From NCBI GenBank assembly GCA_023053685.1, contig JALIGW010000021.1, forward strand, positions 11,832,198 through 11,896,197: 64,000 nucleotides of DNA. Direction: 5' to 3'. Source of the stretch: Diadophis punctatus similis (taxonomy: Eukaryota > Chordata > Lepidosauria > Squamata > Dipsadidae). Made by a program: the position numbers and the translations under genes. This document shows, piece by piece, positions 10,729-21,549 of this stretch (positions are counted from its first letter, which is position 1; every line of letters begins with the position of its first letter). The notes under the pieces are model-generated. The model ran no database searches. It saw only the letters and a list, made by a program, of their open reading frames with translations, and was not told the DNA's origin.

Positions 10729-11382
10729 GATAACAACCAATCAATCAATCTTGACTCTGCTTTGTGTTTCTGACTGTAGTCCCTCAAAGCAAAGCTGTAA
10801 CAGTTCTGACCACTTTGTCTCCTTCCTAGCCTTTGCATCTCCTGGGGCCTCTCTGAAATATCTGAAGCCTGATCTCCTTAAATTACTTGACTTGATCCCA
10901 GTTAGTCCAGCCCTGAAGAAAGCAGAAATTTGCTAATGTCCTGTACTGAACTAGGCTCACGGCTAGCGCCAAGATATTGACTTTGGTTCTTCCATCGTTT
11001 CCTTAGGATGGATTCCTGAGATTTTGAAGCAACCCCTGCTAAGGTGAGCTTCATAGCCTGGAGAAGCTCGTCTGATCAATGAAAATCGGAGAAAGGTATA
11101 TTATATAAAGTTCACCTCTTCTGAACGGGTCTGAGTCTGGAGCTCCAAGTACCAGAACTGCAGGAAACAAGGAGAATGTTGAGCTGACCCAGCCCCCCAA
11201 AAATCCATCAAACTCTTGTGAGTCACTGTGAACAGAAGCTGCCTATCCCACCCCTATTCCCCATCCCACCCTCTTTTGTGTTCTTTGGAAAGATCTTCTC
11301 CATCTGTCCTCAAGGACCAGGAACCATTTTTTCTATCGCCTGAGGTAACTGTTATATATTTTTATATACAGACTAGCCGATA
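10729..11382. other. No recognised gene
   Basis: Unique sequence. CTCGTCTGATC near 11069 resembles part of 5S rRNA, but the surroundings do not. Confidence 0.45.
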
Positions 11383-11414
11383 ACTCGGCGTTGCCCGAGT
11401 ATTTATTTATATTT

Positions 11415-11469
<55 letters not shown>

Positions 11470-11512
11470 GAGGGAGGGAGGGAGGGAGGGAGGGAGAGAG
11501 AGAGAGGGGGGG
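11383..11512. repeat. Short stem-loop plus (CA)n and (GGGA)n
   Basis: ACTCGGCGTTGCCCGAGT (about 11387-11404) can fold as a hairpin. It is followed by TTTA, a CA run (11419-11458) and GGGA/GA repeats (11459-11512). The hairpin block looks like the edge of a dispersed repeat that I cannot name. Confidence 0.6.
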
Positions 11513-11564
11513 AAGGTGTTAGGGATGTCTTACCCCCACAGTATTTGTTTCCAGTATTTGTTTC

Positions 11565-11660
11565 TTTCTGTTCTGTTCTGTTCTGTTCTGTTCTGTTCTG
11601 TTCTGTTCTGTTCTGTTCTGTTCTGTTCTACTCTACTCTACTCTACCCTACCCTACCCCT
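11565..11660. repeat. (TTCTG)n to (CTACT)n pentanucleotide array
   Basis: About thirteen TTCTG units change to CTACT and CTACC units. No CR1 sequence adjoins, although the unit differs from the CR1 tail unit ATTCT by one base. Confidence 0.9.
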
Positions 11661-12694
11661 GTATTGCAAAATTAAGGGATATTCTATTCTACTACCCTCC
11701 CCTCCCCTGCCCTCCTCTCCTCTTCTCCTTCTGTTCAATTCTATTAAGATCTTGCTTATAACAATCGCCAGTGCTGAAGCCCAAGGCAAGTTGTAGCTGG
11801 CAGACAATTACAAGGAAGGAGAGCATTGCAGTGTCCAGTCAGGTGAATTGGTCCTTCATGCATCAGTAAGAACACAGTCTGAAACCTTTTGCTTCCTAGG
11901 TCACCTGTCCTGAGAATTGGGATTCCACTTGAACAATACCTGGACAATCGTCAGCTGCATCAACACTGCCAATTATTATTTTTCTAAAAAAATAAGTAAT
12001 GTGGAGTGTTTCTTTCAAGTGAGATGTTAAAAAAGTATCGACGCAAAGGATTTACGTTGTGGACGTCAAGGGTGTTGGAAGGACATAAAAGAAAGCTGTG
12101 CTCTGTTTAATTCTGAATATATTGGTAAGAATCAGACAGGGGTATTCAAAACAGTTGTAGTTTGTAGTTAAGTATTGTTCAACATAGATAGGAATTGTGT
12201 TTTTGTTTTCCTCTTTGCTGCAAAGAGTTTTGCCTGCTGATTTCTCATGTCAGGCTGACATAAAAAGGACCAGAACAAAAGAAAGCATTTTGTTTTTATT
12301 GCCTGAGATTATTACTTAGAAATGACAGTCTTCCTCTTTCACATTTTATAGGCATGCTTAGCTTTTCCACCACATCGAACACTTTCACTATCTTTTTCTC
12401 ATTTTAGAATAATGAACGACCAGAAGAAAAAAAATTAATTCTTCCTAGAAAAGACGCTATACATTAAGAGTGTACAGAGACCCCAGGATTGGCTTTTAGA
12501 CTGAGAGCTTCAGAAATGATAGGATTTTCTCTGGCTCAAGCTACAGATGGTCTGATCTGACTTCAGTTTGGAGCAAGCTGAATTAAAATCTGTTTATTTT
12601 TTTCCACCCTCACTGTTGAGCATGAATAAAAATGCTTTTTAAAGTTACTTTTTTTTAAGCAGAGTGGGAAATATATGCAGGTCAGCTTTTTTGA
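11661..12694. other. No recognised feature
   Basis: C-rich short repeats to about 11735, then unique sequence with no credible open frame. Confidence 0.5.
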
Positions 12695-12702
12695 GATGTT
12701 TT

Positions 12703-12989
12703 CAGGGATGAAATGCTACCGGTTCGGCCCGGTTCGGGTTTACCAGTAGTGGTGGCCACCGGTGGTTTGGAGAACCGGTAGCGGTGGCAGAGCGAGGCTG
12801 CGCCCACCCACCTGGACCCCACCATTTTCTTTCTTTTTTAATCCTCTGTGCATGTGCAAAGCCTTCTGTGCATGCGCAGAGGGTGAAAAAGCATGTGCAA
12901 GAGCAGAGCAGGAGTGAAAAAGCATGTGTGCGTGCATGTGAAGCATGCACTTCCGAACTGGTAGAAAAGGTAAGTATATTTCACCGCTG
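12703..12989. mobile_element. hAT-like MITE (CAGGGATGAAATGCTACC family)
   Basis: Terminal inverted repeats CAGGGATGAAATG and TATTTCACCGCTG. The 8-bp duplication is GATGTTTT/GATGGTTT (12695-12702, 12990-12997; one difference). The interior has palindromic CTGTGCATGCGCAGAG and repeated CCGGT blocks. It belongs with 51682-51944 and 63580-63863. Non-coding. Confidence 0.8.
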
Positions 12990-13251
12990 GATGGTTTCTA
13001 CCTGCCATGCCAGGTGCAACAAGGAAGAATAAGACTTGTGAAATGGGTTCAGCTAAGAGAGAGTTACTGGCCCACAGTTACCTAACTGGCTTTCATAGAT
13101 AAGGCAAGACTGGTACTCCCAGTCTCCTGGGTATTGGCCCAAAGTCACTGCCAGGGTTCCACCCAAACCATTATGCTCCATTGATATTTGCTACTGCTAC
13201 TCTTAGCCATAAAGGCAATGAGGTTCACATCATCACAAATGCAGTCTATGG

Positions 13252-13527
13252 CAGAGATGGTATTCAACAGGTTCTGACCAGTTCTGGAGAACCGGTAGCG
13301 GAAATTTTGAGTAGTTTGGAGAACCGGTAAATACCACCTCTGACTGGCCCCGCCCCCATCTATTCTCTGCCTCCCGAGTCCCAGCTGATCAGGAGGAAAT
13401 GGGGATTTTGCAGTAACCTTCCCCTGGAGTAAAGGAGGGAATGGAGATTTTAAAGTATCCTTCCTCTGCCATGCCCACCAAGTCATGCCCACAGAACCAG
13501 TAGTAAAAAATTTGAATCCCACCACTG
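13252..13527. mobile_element. hAT-like MITE (CAGAGATGGTATTC family)
   Basis: Ends CAGAGATGGTATTC and GAATCCCACCACTG. The 8-bp duplication is GTCTATGG/GTCTACGG (13244-13251, 13528-13535). Internal GAGAACCGGTA occurs twice. A related copy lies at 46270-46568. Confidence 0.8.
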
Positions 13528-13634
13528 GTCTACGGCCATTTGCCCATTTAGTGTCTTTTCATGTCTTCATACCATCGTATTGGAATCATTTAGGTAATGC
13601 AAATGCAAATGGATGAAGAGATTAACATACAATA

Positions 13635-13752
13635 CAGTAAACCATTTGTCTGAAATGGTATAGGGTTTCCTGCCTAAGCATGGGGTTGGACTAGAAGACC
13701 TCCAATGTCCCTTCCAACTCTGTTATTCTATTCTATTCTATTCTATTCTCCC
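13635..13752 (+). mobile_element. CR1 LINE 3' UTR fragment with ATTCT tail
   Basis: Starts in the last ORF2 codons (CCATTTGTCTGAAATGG), continues through the conserved GGGGTTGGACTAGAAGACCT UTR block and ends in four ATTCT units. Confidence 0.85.
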
Positions 13753-13789
13753 TACTTCTACAACATGAGACAATATCGATCAGCACAAA

Positions 13790-14235
13790 GAAGCATCTCA
13801 TATAAAGGATGCTGATCCCCATCCTATGTTACCAGTGTCAAACATGGACACTTACACCAAAACATAAACAAAAGTTAGTCACCACAGAAATGAGATGTTT
13901 GAGGAAAGCTGCTGGAGTGACCAGGTAAGATAAAATCAGAAATGAGATCATAAATGAAAGAATTGGCATAGAAGCCATCCTAAACCACATACAAAAACAG
14001 CGAATAGAATAGAATAGAATAGAATAGAATAGAATAGAATAGAATAGAATAGAATAGAATAGAATAGAATAGAATAGAATAGAATAGAATAAAGTGGTTT
14101 GCTCACCTGGAGAGGATGCTGTGGGATTCCATACCATAAAAGGCATATACAAAAAGAGGAGAAGGTCAAAGAACATGAGGCAGACCCAGAAGAAGATGGA
14201 GAGACAACATCAAAGACAAACAACATCAATTAACA
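13790..14235 (+). pseudogene. RTE-like LINE ORF end split by (ATAGA)n
   Basis: The plus-strand frame from about 13885 reads as an EMRCLRKAAGVTR stretch, then an in-frame stop, then DKIRNEIINERIGIEA. It resumes after the microsatellite with KWFAHLERMLWDSIP. This is the C-terminal region that follows the reverse transcriptase in RTE-type LINEs. A pure pentanucleotide array (14005-14092) is inserted between ILNHIQKQR and KWFAHL, with no other foreign sequence. At least two in-frame stops are present, so it is dead. The clade is a judgement from motif pattern; another RTE-related clade is possible. Confidence 0.65.
14005..14092. repeat. (AATAG)n inserted into a LINE ORF
   Basis: About seventeen perfect AATAG units without adjoining CR1 UTR sequence, interrupting the LINE at 13790-14235. 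Confidence 0.95.
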
Positions 14236-14249
14236 ATGGTTGAGGCAAG

Positions 14250-14414
14250 GAGGAGGAGGAGGAGGAGGAGGAGGAGGAGGAGAAGAAGAAGAAGAAGAAG
14301 AAGAAGAAGAAGAAGAAGAAGAAGAAGAAGAAGAAGAAGAAGAAGAAGAAGAAGAAGAAGAAGAAGAAGAAGAAGAAGAAGAAGAAGAAGAAGAAGAAGA
14401 AGAAGAAGAAGAAG
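14250..14414. repeat. (GGA)n/(GAA)n homopurine array
   Basis: GGA units (to about 14279) followed by about 45 GAA units, ending where a Sauria SINE begins. The poly-Arg and poly-Glu frames over it are artefacts. Confidence 0.97.
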
Positions 14415-14652
14415 AGCCGAGGTGGTGCAGCAATTAGAGTGGGGTACTGCAGGCCACTTCAGCTGACTGTGATCCGCAGGTCAGTGGTTCAAATCTCACC
14501 GGCTCAAGGTTGACTCAGCCTTCCATCCTTCCGAGGTAGGTAAAATGAGGACCCAGATTGTTGGGGGCAATATAAATATACATTGCTTACTGGTGTAAAC
14601 CGCTTAGAGAATGCTTGCACTGTGAGGTGGTATATCAATGTCACTAATAAAT
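14413..14652 (+). mobile_element. Sauria SINE, AATAA-tail type
   Basis: Head GAGCCGAGGTGGTGCAGC, B-box-like GTTCAAATCTCACC, body GAGGACCCAGATTGTTGGGG, 3' end GAGGTGGTATATCAATGTCA followed by AATAAATAA. It is flanked on both sides by GAA arrays. Confidence 0.9.
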
Positions 14653-14659
14653 AATAAAT

Positions 14660-14811
14660 AAATAAGATAGAATAGAAAGAAGAAGAAGAAAAGAAGAAGA
14701 AGATAGAATAGAAAGAAGAAAAGAAGAAGAAGAAGAAGAAGAAGAAGAAGAAGAAGAAGAAGAAGAAGAAGAAGAAGAAGAAGAAGAAGAAGAAGAAGAA
14801 GAAGAAGAAGA
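14660..14811. repeat. (GAA)n microsatellite with AAAGAA variants
   Basis: GAA-rich run after the SINE tail, pure from about 14720 to 14811. Confidence 0.95.
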
Positions 14812-15417
14812 ACCATCATCATAACACTATTGTTAATCTGACATACCAATAGTTTGATGATTCTAAATGACCAATGCTTTTCTTTTCAGTTAGCATTTAA
14901 AATGTTAGATCATATAAGATTTTAATCCACAGATAAAAACTGATATATTCAATAGCATTCTAGGAAGGAATCACAAGTGTTTTTAGTGATCTTCCTTCCC
15001 CTCCTCCAAAACTCTTCAGTTTTATAAACTAAAAAGAATGGTAACGTTGCAACTTCCTGCTGGGAGTCAATGGCAGTTTTGTAAGTGCTATGAAGTCACA
15101 ATGCTTAGTTTCAGAAAATTGTAGAGCATGTCAATGTAAAAATTAATTAACTGCCAACATTTAGAGGGTTTTTTTTTTCATAAGAGGGGGTAGATTGTTT
15201 ATTTTTGGTCAAAGGTTAACAAGCAAAACTTAGTAAACTTTTCTGAGTACGTGACTGAGGTTTTTTTCCCCTTCCTTTTTATGAAGGAAGCATCACTTTG
15301 ATTTTATTAAGCAAAGTTTGCATAGTTTTAAGGCTAGATTTAACGGAAGAGGAGATTGTCACTCTCTTTCTATAATGAGAACAATCCTGTGTTAAGAAGA
15401 CCTACCCTGAATTTATA
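14812..15417. other. No recognised feature
   Basis: Unique AT-rich sequence with poly-T tracts near 15168 and 15260. Confidence 0.5.
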
Positions 15418-15419
15418 TA

Positions 15420-16047
15420 CCATATTTTTCGGAGTATAAGACGCACCGGAGTATAAGACGCACCTTAGTTTTTGGGGAGGAAAATAGGGAAAAACAATCT
15501 GCCTACCAGGTATTCATCTGGCTAGCGTCCTTAGTCTGGTCAGCTTCAGCACATTATTTTATCCCCTGGTTAGGACTTAAAAAAACCTTCTTCTGAGAGA
15601 GTATCAATGAAAGAGCCTGCAAGCCAGTAAGAGCTGGGAAGATTGTTAGCACCTGGTTAGGGCTAGAAAAAAACTTATTCGGAGCAGGTTCAGCACATTA
15701 TTTTATCCCCTGGTTAGGACTTAAAAAAACCTTCTTCGGAGAGAGTAACAATGAAAGAGCCTGCAAGCCAGTAAGAGCTGGGAAGATAGTTAGCACCTGG
15801 TTAGGGCTAGAAAAAAACTTATTCGGAGCAAGTAGAGCAATGAAAAAAAATTCTGCAAAGACTTAGGGCTGGAAAAACATTCTTTGGAGAGAGTAACAAT
15901 GAAAAAGCCTGCAAGGTAAGAGCTGGGAAGATCTGTTAGCACCTAGTTAGGGCTGGAAAAAAGCTACATTCGAAGTATAAGACGCACCCAAATTTTCAGC
16001 CACTTTTAGGGAGGAAAAAGGTGCGTCTTATACTCCGAAAAATACGG
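15420..16047. mobile_element. TA-flanked MITE (CCGTATTTTTCGGAGTATAA), copy 1
   Basis: Inverted ends CCATATTTTTCGGAGTATAA and the complement of CCGTATTTTTCGGAGTATAA, both flanked by TA. The interior carries two to three tandem units of about 130 bp built on TCCCCTGGTTAGGACTTAA and GAGCTGGGAAGAT. It has no coding capacity. A second copy in opposite orientation lies at 21550-22026. TA flanks suggest a Tc1/mariner-like mover, but the superfamily is unproven. Confidence 0.75.
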
Positions 16048-16170
16048 TATTTGACTTCATACTTGACTTAGATCTTAAGGGTACACAGAGACTAACCTAT
16101 CTGAACATATTTTAGGAAACCCAATTGATAAATTGATAAATGCCCAAAGTTTGGTACTAATGAAGGAAAA

Positions 16171-16199
16171 AGAAGAAGAAGAAGAAGAAGAAGAAGAGG
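16171..16199. repeat. Short (GAA)n
   Basis: Nine GAA units. Confidence 0.95.
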
Positions 16200-16249
16200 A
16201 TGGTCAGAAAGATTCAGTTACAATTGAAACACTGAGAAATTTAGAATTT

Positions 16250-16412
16250 AGAATGATGATGTTCATCCATCGTGTTCGAAGAGGACCTTGACATCTATTA
16301 ATTGGGGGGGGGATGTCAAGACTTGCACGTGAATTGGTTTAAAGTGAGGGAGAGGTGCACATAGTCACCCTCACTCTCCCTTCCCAGATTCCATCTTGCT
16401 CCAATAGCAGAA
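16250..16412 (-). mobile_element. Possible RTE-like LINE 3' tail
   Basis: On the minus strand the end reads CCTCTTCGAACACGATGGAT then ATCATCATT, a pattern I associate with RTE-type LINE tails. The remaining 120 bases are not recognised. Weak assignment. Confidence 0.3.
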
Positions 16413-16416
16413 TTTA

Positions 16417-16836
16417 GAATAACAGAGTTGGAAGGGACCTTGGAGGCCTTCTAGTCCAACCCCCTGTTTAGGCAGGATACCCTACACCACTTCAGACAAA
16501 TGGTTATCCAATCTGTTCTTAAAACTTCCAGTGTTGGAGCATTCACAACTTCTGGAGGCAAGCTGTTCCGTGGATTAATTGTTCTAACTGTCAGGAAATT
16601 CCTCCTTAATTCCACATTGCTTCTTTCTTGATTAGTTTCCACCCATTGCTTCTTGTTCTACCCTCAGATGCTTTGGAGAATAGTTTGACTCCCTCTTCTT
16701 TGTGGCAGCCCCTGAGATATTGGAAGACTGCTATCATGTCTTCTCTGATCCTTCTTTTCATTAAACTAGACATACCCAGTTCCTGCAACTGTTCTTCATA
16801 TGTTTTAGCCTCCAGTCCCCTAATCATCTTTCTAAA
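16417..16836 (-). pseudogene. CR1 LINE: ORF2 end and 3' UTR
   Basis: Minus-strand frames give [37 protein letters not shown] and NVELRRNFLTVRTI, followed by the CR1 3' UTR that ends near 16417 in TTATTCT. A frameshift divides the ORF near 16610. The copy lacks the (ATTCT)n expansion found at 35146. Confidence 0.85.
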
Positions 16837-16869
16837 TCTAAAAGACCAAAGCTGAAAACAGATCATTCT

Positions 16870-17850
16870 AAAGAGATCCAGTCCATTTCGTCTCTAAGAG
16901 TCAACACCAGACTAATAGAACTTTTATCTATCCACCCATCCAGTTCAGATGCTCAGTGAAGCTCAAGAGGCTGTAGACAAAAGTTCAGAAATAACTGAAC
17001 TTAATTCTTTCATACATTTGAACGAGCTTTAGAACTATGAGTTGAAAAAAACATGACAAACTTTATTAGAAAGCAATGCACAGCTTTCAAATTCTGATTC
17101 TCTCCTCCCCCTTTATTTCCACCATAATTTCATTTTTGGGGACAAACTATCATAATTTGTCAAGCACGCCCTCTGGAGACCCTCCATGCCAATGCTTAAG
17201 TTAAATCTCTGTTGGTATCCGGCACTTTCTCCCATCCCACAGTGCGTTAAATGGGATGACATAGTTAATTTGGTTACAGGCTTATCCAAATCTAATATTA
17301 TCATCATTGTAATGTTGAGGCTTAGACCACTGAGAAGGAAACCACTGAGAAGAAAACATTTACTCCCCAGTGTGGTAAGTTGTTACTGGTTGACTTAAAT
17401 TTGCACTCAACTGTGAAGTTGAAGTTCAGCCTGCAAAGAAGGAACTGAGAATGTCATTTTGAGTCCTCTGGGAGTGCTACAGACAAACAAAGATGACCTC
17501 TACCTACCCCATCACTTAAACAGCATTTGTCAACTGTTGTTGCAAACAATTCAAGTTGTGTAATAATTTTTTTTGGAATCTCCCTGTCATCCACGATGCC
17601 ATCTCCTTGCAAAAGTTAATCTGAGTGATCAGCGAACTTAATTTAAGGGCGGTTAATTTACACAGTACTTTGATTCATAAACCCAATGGACACGTTACAT
17701 ACATTCACAAAAACATGAAGATGCACTTATATTTGAAAGGCCATTTGTTGTATGCTTTGTTTCTTTCCCCCTTAATCTTTTCCAGTGCAGGAATTCAGGT
17801 GATCTAAAAACAATCCTAACACTTTCTGTTGTAAAAGATGGTTTTTAGAT
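16870..17850. other. No recognised feature
   Basis: Unique sequence. A short direct repeat ACCACTGAGAAGGAA/ACCACTGAGAAGAAA occurs at about 17328-17356. Confidence 0.5.
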
Positions 17851-17854
17851 TTAT

Positions 17855-18015
17855 TATTAGAATTGGAACCTTGTAGGTCATTTAGTCCAACCCCCTGCTC
17901 AAGCAGGAGTTCCTACACCAGTTGAGACAGATGGCAGTCCAGTCTCTCCTTGAAGGTCGCAAGTGTTGGGGCTCTCACGACCTCTGCTGGCAAGCTGTTC
18001 CACTGATGGATTAGT
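17855..18015 (-). mobile_element. CR1 LINE 3' UTR fragment
   Basis: Minus-strand CR1 UTR (GTCCAACCCCCTGCTCAAGC near 17887) and the last ORF2 codons. It is more diverged than the other copies. Confidence 0.75.
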
Positions 18016-18027
18016 GATGGTGATGTA

Positions 18028-18640
18028 ATTTTATTTATTTATTTTTATTTATTTATTTATGTCAAGTACATGTTGGTAATATGCATAGATATAACATTGT
18101 TTATATACATAAGATGAGTACTGCTAAGAGGGAACATTAGGACAGGGACGGTAGGCACGCTGGTGCACTTATGCACGCCCCTTACTGACCTCTTAGGAAT
18201 CGGGTGAGGTCAACAGTGGACAGTCTAAGGGTAAAGTTTGGGGGGTTTGGTGATGAAACCACAGAGTCAGGTAGTGAGTTCCAGGCATTTACCACTCTGT
18301 TGCTAAAGTCGTATTTTCTACAGTCAAGTTTGGAGTGGTTCACTTTGAATTTGTATCTGTTGTGTGCTCGTATATTGTTGTGGTTGAAGCTGAAGTAGTC
18401 GTTGACAGGAAGGACGTTGTAACAGATAATTTTATGAGCTATGCTTAGGTCGTGCCGAAGGCGACGTAGTTCTAAGCTTTCTAAGCCCAAGATTTCAAGT
18501 CTGGTTGCGTAAGGTATTCTGTTGCGAGTAGAGGAGTGGAGGACTCTTCTTGTAAAGTATCTCTGGACACTTTCTAATGTATTTGTGTCCGATATGCGGT
18601 GTGGGTTCCAGACAGATGAACTGTATTCAAGGATTGGTAA
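18028..18640 (-). pseudogene. CR1/L2/Rex1-group LINE: ORF2 C-terminus and TTTA tail
   Basis: The minus-strand frame 18490-18182 contains LGLESLELRRLRHDL, KFKVNHSKLDCRKY, RVVNAWNSLPDSVV and RLSTVDLTRFLRGQ. This is the region after the reverse transcriptase in Rex1/L2-related LINEs. Upstream on the same strand, to about 18640, lies a related stretch matching the L/EYSSSVWNPH region, broken by frame changes. The 3' end runs into TTTA repeats at 18030-18060. It has no catalytic core. The last 200 bases of the same family recur at 52655-52790. Confidence 0.75.
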
Positions 18641-18644
18641 TGTT

Positions 18645-19465
18645 TATTGTTCCATCACTCTTACTCGTGAGGAAGGATGAGCTAAAAACTCATGTGTTTT
18701 TTGTTTTAATGTTCCCCCATATTAATGCATTTCCTCTAATGCCCCCAAAATAATTCATTGCAGACAGGAAGCTGAGTAAGCCTCAAAACTAGATGCAATA
18801 TTTCTGAAACTTTTTCCATCATCGCTTTGAGAACCAGACTGGAAAAAATTCCTTTCTCTTTTAACCCAGCCTCCTTTTTGTGTTCAGGTAAACCCCAGGT
18901 AATAGCCTCCTTGGACCAGATAAACAAAGCCATAAAGCTGTGTTTTTGGAATACTGCAATCTATTATATATGGGATTGTCTTTGATAACAGTCTAGAAGT
19001 CTTGGTTAGTTCATCACAAGGGAGCTAATTGGGTCAAGCTGATATAATCATATGCTAGTACTTTGCCATCTGCTGCAGTTGATAGTTATTTCCAGACCCA
19101 ACTCAACAGGCTAACTTTTAACCTCTAAAGCTTTCCATAGCTGGAGCAGAGGACCTAAACATATGTCTTCTTTCCAAATTACTTATCTGGACTTAAGGGA
19201 TTTTCATCAAAGGATACTTTTCACCAAATGACAGAAAACAGAGGACCTTTTTAAGGACAAGTCTCCATTTGTTTTGTCCATGGTTTTTTGTTTTTTTGGT
19301 ATAATATACATTTAGGGAATAAATAATAAAATAAAATAATAAAATAATTTTGATTTCTCGACTCTCAGTTTCTTCAGTATTATCTATGCAAAACAGCATT
19401 CTTCAGAATCCCATAATCTTCTTTGCTGGTTTGGGAATAATTCTGATAATTTAACAGATATAAAG
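18645..19465. other. No recognised feature
   Basis: Unique AT-rich sequence. Confidence 0.5.
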
Positions 19466-19469
19466 AGGG

Positions 19470-19918
19470 CTGTGAAAATATCTACAGATCCCTCACATCC
19501 TGGACATAAATTGTTTCAACTTCTATGCTCAAAAAGACACTATAGGGCACTGCACACCAAAACAGCTAGACACAAGGACAGTTTTCCCCGAATGCCATCA
19601 CTCTGCTAAACAACTAATTCCCACAACACTGTCAAATAATTTACTATTATTCTTCTCTTCCTTACTAGTCTCTATCTCTTCCCACTATGACTATAACCAT
19701 GTTGCTTGTATCATTCAATTATATTGTTTTTATTTGTTTCTTAGTACGATTTGATAGCTTATTAGAAACCTTGACTATCACTAAATGTTGCATCTTTTTA
19801 TTCTTGACAAATGTCTCTTTTCTTTTATGTACACTGAGAGCATATGCACCAAAGACCAATTCCTTGTGTGTCCAATCACACTTGGCCAATAAAGAATTCT
19901 ATTCTATTCTATACCTGT
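19470..19918 (+). pseudogene. CR1/L3-type snake LINE 3' end
   Basis: Begins in the ORF2 end (AVKIFTDPSHPGHKLFQLL-like, with substitutions). It continues through the UTR with TTTATGTACACTGAGAGCAT and CCAATCACACTTGGCCAATA and ends in only three ATTCT-type units. Same family as 2640-3465 and 25600-26260. No catalytic domain. Confidence 0.85.
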
Positions 19919-20232
19919 GCTATTGTGTTATATAGTATGCAGCCCACTTGGATGAAGTCTCTCTGAACTGCAGATGCTGCCCCTTGTTTATATGGTGTCT
20001 GACCTCAGCCCTGTATTTCATCTCTCTCTATAATGATTTCACTGTTATGGTTTGTATTAGTCGGCGTTATGTTTGTAGTTGATTGCGTATGATATTTGCT
20101 TACTGTAGTGTTTTCTACAGTTTTTGTATATATTTTTTCTGTTGTGCTTATTTTTGTTGTTGTGTGTATTTAATTGTTATGTTTTTAAAGGAAAATTCAA
20201 TAAATATTATTTAAAAAAAAATTCTAAGGAAA
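19919..20232 (+). other. AT-rich block ending in AATAAA and poly(A)
   Basis: Ends with TTCAATAAATATTATTTAAA and an A run, like a retroposed transcript or L1 3' end. No coding similarity is visible. Weak. Confidence 0.25.
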
Positions 20233-20374
20233 CATCTATGCAGGCATGGAATCAGACAATGCATGGTATATATGTTTGCTTCTGCCAGAGAGAGGGAGGG
20301 AGAAAGCCCTACATAATGAAAGAGACTATAACCCAACACAGTTCTAGACTGCATCAACAGAGGGATAGAATGAA

Positions 20375-20935
20375 GATCACGCGAAGTGTTAATACCACTT
20401 TATAAAGCCTTGATAAGGCCACACTTGGAATACTGCATTCAGTTTTGGTCGCCACGATGTAAAAAGGATGTTGAGACTCTAGAAAGAGTGCAGAGAAGAG
20501 CAACCAAGATGATTAGGGGACTGGAGGCTAAAACATATGAAGAACGGTTGCAGGAACTGGATATGTCTAGTTTAATGAAAAGAAGGAGACATGATAGCAG
20601 TGTTCCAATATCTCAGGGGTTGCCACAAAGAAGATTTGGGGGTCAAGCTATTCTCCAAAGCACCTGAGGATAGGACAAGAAGCAATGGGTGGGAACTAAT
20701 CAAGGAGAGAAGCAACCTGGAACTAAGGGGAAACTTCCTGACAGTGAGAACAATTAATCAGTGGAACAGCTTGCCTCCAGAAGTTGTAAATGCTCCAACA
20801 CTGGAAGTTTCAAAGAAGAGATTGGATAACCATTTGTCTGAAATGCTATAGGGTTTCCTGCCTAAGCAAGGGGTTGGAGTAGAAGACCTCCAAGATCCCT
20901 TCCAACTCTGTTATTCTAGTCTATTCTATATTTCA
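20375..20935 (+). pseudogene. CR1 LINE: ORF2 C-terminus and 3' UTR
   Basis: The frame from 20386 reads [20 protein letters not shown], then [21 protein letters not shown] frameshift near 20585 (a short deletion in RRTRGD) moves it into the 20591-20851 frame, with [17 protein letters not shown] and LRGNFLTVRTINQ, ending LDNHLSEML. The 3' UTR runs to TTATTCTAGTCTATTCT. It starts downstream of the FADD motif. Confidence 0.9.
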
Positions 20936-21545
20936 ATCCTATGTAATGTACCATGCCAAGAATGAGAAGCTGCATTCTCTTGCAAAAGATTGCCAATGGG
21001 ACTTTGCCAATCTAGAATCGGGTATAAAGTTCAGCGTACAATATTTTGCATTTCCCACAGGTAAATATCTGTGCAACTAAGTGAAATTAAAAGGTAAAGC
21101 ATGGGGGACAAATAGGATACTTATTCCTTGTCTTCTAGTGCTTCCAGAGTTTGAGTAGAGAGGCAAATGTGATCATCCCCATGCTCATATACTTCAGTTC
21201 CATAGAATTAAATGAGGGCCGTGCAGAACTGATCCAGCTGTTATTCATATGGCTCCACCTTCTCATTGCTGAATCTCAACCTAAGTCACACTAGAAGGGA
21301 ATGGAAAATAATTTTTGCTTCAGTAGAACTAAGCCAACATTTGACGCAGCACGAGTTTTCTGTTTCATTTACTTGCCAAACAAAATTATGCTCGCTTAAC
21401 ACAGCTATGCCTGATTATACCGCTAATGCCCTTTTACCATGTATGCCAATTTCCATGCTCCTTCTTCAGCTTTGTACTTTTGCAAATCGAATGTCCACTG
21501 AGCAGAGTGAATGAAAACAGGTTTCAAGGTGACGGTGTTCTTCAA
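20936..21545. other. No recognised feature
   Basis: Unique sequence. Open frames are short and without domains. Confidence 0.45.
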
Positions 21546-21549
21546 AGTA

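Noticed and set aside
11040..11100. 5S rRNA fragment (CTCGTCTGATC)
   Set aside because: Only eleven bases match; the flanking promoter blocks are absent.
14230..14466. Poly-Arg, poly-Glu and poly-Ser frames
   Set aside because: Translations of GGA/GAA microsatellite on both strands.
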